Positions 60,501-64,000 of a DNA stretch of 64,000 bases are shown here, piece after piece (within the stretch, counting starts at the first letter, position 1; each line of letters opens with the position of its first letter). Both the position numbers and the translations under genes were made by a program. Under the pieces are notes generated by a model. It did no database searches, was not told the origin of the DNA, and saw only the letters and a list, made by a program, of their open reading frames with translations. The stretch is taken from the NCBI GenBank assembly GCA_019218365.1, contig JAHUUJ010000004.1:142453-206452 (forward strand), given 5' to 3'. The stretch is from Actinomycetaceae bacterium TAE3-ERU4. Its GTDB lineage: Bacteria > Actinomycetota > Actinomycetes > Actinomycetales > Actinomycetaceae.

Positions 60501-62096
60501 ATGAGTGCATTTTTTACCTTCCTGGCACAGGGGCCAGTGTTGGTTTTGTTTTTGTTAATAGGAATTGGGATGGCCTTTGGCCACCTGAAAGTCCGGAGTG
60601 TCAGCTTGGGTGCCGCTGCAGTGTTGTTTGCAGCTATTGCCCTATCTGCTTGGGCACAAATGTATGAAGTAGAAATTAGAGTCCCCCACGAGCTGGGAAT
60701 ATTTGGGCTGGCAATTTTTACCTTTGCCATTGGGATTTATTCAGGGCCAAATTTTTTCTCTACCTTGAAGTCTGCAGGTGGACCTATTCTTGCGATGGTT
60801 TTTGCCCTAGTTTGTGGAGCAGGTATCGCCTACGTATTCGGGTATTACGTCTTTGATTTGAGCACCGCAGAATTTATGGGCGTATATGCAGGTGCAACTA
60901 CGAATACACCGACCTTAGCGGCGGTTGGTAAGGCCTCGGGAGATTTAGCTAACGCGACGGTAGGTTACTCGATTGCTTATCTCTACGGGGTAATCGGGAT
61001 GCTTGGTTTCACTTTACTGGCCCTGCGCTTGGCTTCTGGGGATAAGGACAAGCCGGGAGCAATTATTAACCGGACTATCAGGATTGAGATTGATTCTGAA
61101 CCAGTCTTGGAAGAATACTATGAATTGGTTGAAGGACGAGTTACTTTTTCGCGTATGCGCAGAGGCGAGCAAGGGCCAATCGTCCGCCCCGGAATGTTCG
61201 ATAAAATTTATCCAGGTGATTTATTGACGGTTGTTGGACCGCAGGCAGATATAGATTTAATTACCCAAAAACTCGGACATGATTCTTCACTATCGTTAAT
61301 TTCTGATCGACGCTGGTTAGATTTCCGACGTATTACAGTATCTGATCCCACCATCGCTGGAAGACGAATTGGACAGCTTAATCTAAACGAACGGTTTGGC
61401 GCCTCGATTTCACGCGTTCGTCGTGGCGATGTGGACATGGTCGCTAATTCTCGTTTGGTTTTACAACAGGGGGACCGAGTTCGTGTAGTTGCTCCTACCG
61501 GTCAGATGAAAGAGGTAACCAAATTCTTTGGAGACTCCTCACGAGGTCTTACAGACCTCAATCCAATTGCCCTTGGTTTGGGAATGGCACTGGGTATTCT
61601 AATCGGAGAAATGCCGATACTAACACCCTCTGGGGCTAAATTCTCCATTGGATCAGCCGCCGGTACGCTACTGGTGGGACTAATTTTTGGGCGCATTGGG
61701 CGCATTGGGAAATTGGTTACGGCCCTGCCCTATACAACCTGTATGGTTTTGTCTGAATTTGGGTTGCTTATATTCCTTGCTGAGGCAGGCACTAAAGCAG
61801 GAGCGCAAATCGCGAATGCTTTCATCGGTGGAGTCTGGTGGAAAATGGCAATTTTGGGTTTCTTAATTACTACCGGGGTTGGCCTAATTCTCTTTATTAC
61901 CATGCGAGTTTTGTTCAACATGGGTGGGACGCGTCTAGCCGGAGCAATAGGTGGAACACAAACCCAGCCTGCAGTTCTAGCTTTCGTTAATAATCGGACT
62001 AATTCTGACCCACGAGTAGCCTTAGGATATGCAATGGTCTATCCAGCAGCTATGGTTTTGAAGATTCTTATTGGTCAAGTAGTGGGAGGGCTGTAG
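60501..62096 (+). CDS. AspT/YidE/YbjL family transporter
   Basis: 531 residues. Two five-span blocks (about residues 5-170 and 365-530) with the duplication-type motif GVYAGATTNTPTLAAV and GGTQTQPAVLAF, and a central cytoplasmic TrkA_C (RCK-C) pair (residues about 190-350: FSRMRRGEQGPIVRPG and ISRVRRGDVDMVANSRLVLQQGDRVRVVAP). Such proteins are putative anion or amino-acid exchangers (AspT swaps aspartate and alanine). The ligand of the RCK domain is unknown. TAGGAG 9 bases before the ATG. Confidence 0.88.
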   Translation: MSAFFTFLAQGPVLVLFLLIGIGMAFGHLKVRSVSLGAAAVLFAAIALSAWAQMYEVEIRVPHELGIFGLAIFTFAIGIYSGPNFFSTLKSAGGPILAMVFALVCGAGIAYVFGYYVFDLSTAEFMGVYAGATTNTPTLAAVGKASGDLANATVGYSIAYLYGVIGMLGFTLLALRLASGDKDKPGAIINRTIRIEIDSEPVLEEYYELVEGRVTFSRMRRGEQGPIVRPGMFDKIYPGDLLTVVGPQADIDLITQKLGHDSSLSLISDRRWLDFRRITVSDPTIAGRRIGQLNLNERFGASISRVRRGDVDMVANSRLVLQQGDRVRVVAPTGQMKEVTKFFGDSSRGLTDLNPIALGLGMALGILIGEMPILTPSGAKFSIGSAAGTLLVGLIFGRIGRIGKLVTALPYTTCMVLSEFGLLIFLAEAGTKAGAQIANAFIGGVWWKMAILGFLITTGVGLILFITMRVLFNMGGTRLAGAIGGTQTQPAVLAFVNNRTNSDPRVALGYAMVYPAAMVLKILIGQVVGGL

Positions 62097-62112
62097 TTTC
62101 TTTCCCCATATG

Positions 62113-62147
62113 TTTTGGGCCTCCTTTTTTAACCGGGAGGCCCAAAA
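62113..62147. terminator. Bidirectional terminator, AspT-type/thrE
   Basis: 12-bp stem TTTTGGGCCTCC / GGAGGCCCAAAA with an 11-base loop, followed by TATTTTT. Confidence 0.82.
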
Positions 62148-62152
62148 TATTT

Positions 62153-63517
62153 TTAGCGAATTTCTCTTCGTGAAGAAGAATCCAAATTAGGTAGTTGATT
62201 CGTTGGAGTATCTACAATCCAACGAGTATCCGTAACCATACGGGCGATTGCTAGGCCAAAACCAATTGCCGTGATTACGAATATGACCTGGACAACCTGC
62301 GCGATTGCCGCTGTCGTTAGCCCATCATTCATGGCCGTTAGCGCACGATAGAAGGGCACTCCAGGAATCATGATGACAACTGCTGGAACGGAAAGCGAAA
62401 CACGCGAATAGTAGGTTTTAGCTGCCACGGCAGCTGCGAGCAAACCAATTGTAAAAGCGGCAATACCAACTGCTGCATGCCACGGGAAACCTGCGTCAAC
62501 AGCAATGGTACGCGAGGTATTAACAAAAGCCCCAATCGTCGCTGAAAGCGCACATACTTTCCATGGAGTGTTAAAGAGAATCGCAAATCCCCAAGCGGCT
62601 ATAAAAGAACAGAAAAAACGTAAAAGAATCAGAACAATCCAAGGGAGATAGTACGGCGTAACAGCGTTCAAGTTCCAGCCAGAAGTGTAGGTAACGGCCC
62701 AGACCGCCACCCCGGCAGAGGCCATCACCGCAATCACGTAAGTTCCTCTGGTTAGGGCAGAGGGGAAATCCATCCTGACCATATCAAGTAGCGAGGTAAC
62801 CATCGGGAATCCGGGAATTAAAAAGAGAATTGCTGAGACAAGACCTGATTGATTCGCACTCGTCTGCAATAGTCCCGTAATTCCGAGCAGTTCAATTGAA
62901 GCGATATAGATGGAAGAAGATAGTATTCCGCACAGTAGCCAAACAGCGAAGTGATTAAACTTTCGATGAAGAACAAAACGTCGCAGAGCTTGCCCGAGAG
63001 TTGCTGCGATAAGGACCGCGAAGCATTCCCAAGGTCCTCCTTTATTTAGGAAACAGAAGCCAGCACAGGCAATCCCAGAGGCTAAGGCGTTTACCCACGG
63101 CCCGTAGAGCGGAGGACGCTTTTCAATCTTATCTAGCTCCTCATTCAGTTCTTCTACAGCCATCTCGCGGTGAAGATTATGAGATAGGCTCTTTAGCTCA
63201 TCAATCCTTGCTGCATTTACACCGAAAGTACGGTTTTCGTACAGTTCTGTGCGAAAAGTTCCATTAGCGTAAGCAGAAGTCGCGATGTCTGAAAAACTCA
63301 CAGAAGCCCGGTGTTCTTCAATTCCAACGGCACGAGCCATCCGTGCCATTGAGGATTTAACCCGGTAGGAACTGGCTCCAGCAGAAAGAAGTAATCTACC
63401 AAAACGTAATACTACTCCCGACTGTTGAGCTAGCCTCTGATGAGGATCCATGTGGGCAACGTCAGGATGCGCCGCTAAAAACGGGTGCTCTTCTGGGTTA
63501 TATTTCTGTTCGTTCAC
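62153..63517 (-). CDS. thrE: Threonine/serine exporter, ThrE type
   Basis: Fused ThrE (DUF1212 plus DUF3815 halves), 454 residues. The N-terminal cytoplasmic domain has GRLLLSAGASSYRVKSSMARMARAVGIE, a hallmark of DUF1212, and about ten membrane spans follow (GIACAGFCFLNKGGPWEC, GILSSSIYIASIELLG, FLIPGFPMVTSLLDMVRMD, VVIMIPGVPFYRALTAMNDG). GTG start with weak AAGAG upstream. It exports excess threonine and serine in Corynebacterium. Monocistronic; the rRNA operon lies upstream on the same strand. Confidence 0.93.
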   Translation of the reverse strand: MNEQKYNPEEHPFLAAHPDVAHMDPHQRLAQQSGVVLRFGRLLLSAGASSYRVKSSMARMARAVGIEEHRASVSFSDIATSAYANGTFRTELYENRTFGVNAARIDELKSLSHNLHREMAVEELNEELDKIEKRPPLYGPWVNALASGIACAGFCFLNKGGPWECFAVLIAATLGQALRRFVLHRKFNHFAVWLLCGILSSSIYIASIELLGITGLLQTSANQSGLVSAILFLIPGFPMVTSLLDMVRMDFPSALTRGTYVIAVMASAGVAVWAVTYTSGWNLNAVTPYYLPWIVLILLRFFCSFIAAWGFAILFNTPWKVCALSATIGAFVNTSRTIAVDAGFPWHAAVGIAAFTIGLLAAAVAAKTYYSRVSLSVPAVVIMIPGVPFYRALTAMNDGLTTAAIAQVVQVIFVITAIGFGLAIARMVTDTRWIVDTPTNQLPNLDSSSRREIR

Positions 63518-63879
63518 AGTCTCTTAGTTTTTCACGAGTTGTGGCCAAGTGCCACACCTTATAGGGAGATAAACAGTATTTTTTACTAACTTTTACAAGA
63601 ATAAGAAAATTAGTCTCTCCCATCTGGGAATTAAGTCTGATTGAAATATGTGAAATACACACCACAGATAGAGAGTCATTTTGGAAAAATAAAACGAATA
63701 CTAAATTTTGTGGTGGTTTTTGGTTTTGTGCGGGGAGGAAAAAGGAAAAAAGGGGAAGGTACGGTCGTGAGTGTGGTGGTGGGTATGCCTCATCGCAGAC
63801 ACTTCCACCACAGAAGTTATAGTTAGTGGTCTTGTTGTGCTGGTTTGCGTGTGTGTTAAATAGATATACAAATTATAGA
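63518..63879. other. Intergenic, G-rich on the plus strand
   Basis: 362 bases between thrE and the rRNA terminator, holding the thrE promoter. The part from about 63708 to 63786 is unusually G-rich with runs of GGGG and GGTGG on the plus strand. No gene recognised; small open frames on both strands look like noise. Confidence 0.5.
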
Positions 63880-63940
63880 AAGAGCGTGTGATCATAAAGA
63901 AAAATTAATTATTCTATCTTCTTCACGATCACACGCTCTT
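63880..63940 (-). terminator. rRNA operon terminator
   Basis: 14-bp stem AAGAGCGTGTGATC / GATCACACGCTCTT around a 33-base AT-rich loop, 20 bases after the 5S 3' end on the minus strand; TCTATAATTT follows. Confidence 0.75.
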
Positions 63941-63959
63941 ATCTTATTCAAATATAATT

Positions 63960-64000
63960 GTGGCGGCGTCCTACTCTCCCACACCCTAGCGAGTGCAGTA
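63960..64000 (-). rRNA. rrf: 5S ribosomal RNA, 3' end (partial)
   Basis: Minus-strand sequence ends in GGGAGAGTAGGACGCCGCCACA, the conserved 3' end of 5S rRNA. The rest of the gene and, presumably, 23S and 16S lie beyond the window. Confidence 0.93.

Noticed and set aside
63641..63895. Small frames on both strands near the rRNA terminator
   Set aside because: Low-complexity composition, one begins inside the terminator stem; no start signals.

Overview
The window is one stretch of chromosome from an AT-leaning Gram-positive actinobacterium, most likely a member of the Actinomycetaceae. Supporting signs are the tig-clpP1-clpP2-clpX order, tandem clpP genes, a cysteine-free L32, a DasR-like sugar regulator with dre-type operators, a DtxR/IdeR-type iron box, an FAH-family gene next to gltX, a DUF3516 helicase, an LAxTG-type sortase signal, and several genes that look leaderless. 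No phage, insertion sequence, CRISPR array or replication origin was seen. It reads as core chromosome with small accessory patches.

Layout. 1-8110: 3' part of valS and a fatty acyl-CoA ligase converge on the proteostasis block tig-clpP1-clpP2-clpX (minus strand). 8300-16650: small transport and redox genes (FMN reductase, MHS symporter, LysE exporter, formate/nitrite channel, LssY_C membrane protein, YagU-like and YccF-like proteins) and an iron-box-controlled siderophore-interacting protein. 16900-21600: fucO, a TipA-like MerR regulator, a broken LD-carboxypeptidase gene, an unknown protein, a lipoprotein, and an XRE/membrane-protein pair. 21800-25810: thioredoxin lipoprotein, CcdA-TlpA (DipZ-like) fusion, response regulator and histidine kinase on one strand, which looks like an extracytoplasmic thiol-redox module with its own sensor. 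26650-32640: tRNA-Gly, aminotransferase, tRNA-Pro overlapping tag, rpmF, a YigZ/IMPACT protein, rpiB and pepO. 32700-36110: a split PTS (EIIC divergent from GntR-EIIB-EIIB-EIIA). 36150-46750: malQ, tesB, ettA, ssb, a sortase-anchored surface protein, tRNA-Arg, orn, a DUF4862 protein, tRNA-His, an ATP-grasp protein and a small membrane protein. 46750-56510 (minus strand): FAH-gltX-tRNA-Gln-tRNA-Glu, then murA-plsC-plsC-ddl, preceded by two AGCS amino-acid symporters. 56600-64000: DUF3516 helicase, ilvE, an AspT/YidE-type transporter, thrE, and the 3' end of a 5S rRNA gene.

Themes. Gene ends are marked by long, often perfect inverted repeats placed between convergent genes. Sugar uptake (PTS, malQ) and peptidoglycan and membrane synthesis (murA, plsC, ddl) are the main metabolic groups. 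The most distinctive items are a trigger factor with a tandemly repeated histone-H1-like Lys/Ala tail, the thiol-redox/two-component cluster, the dre-operator PTS with two EIIB paralogs, a ClgR-like site at the clpP1 promoter, and the LAKTG surface protein lying directly upstream of an ssb gene.
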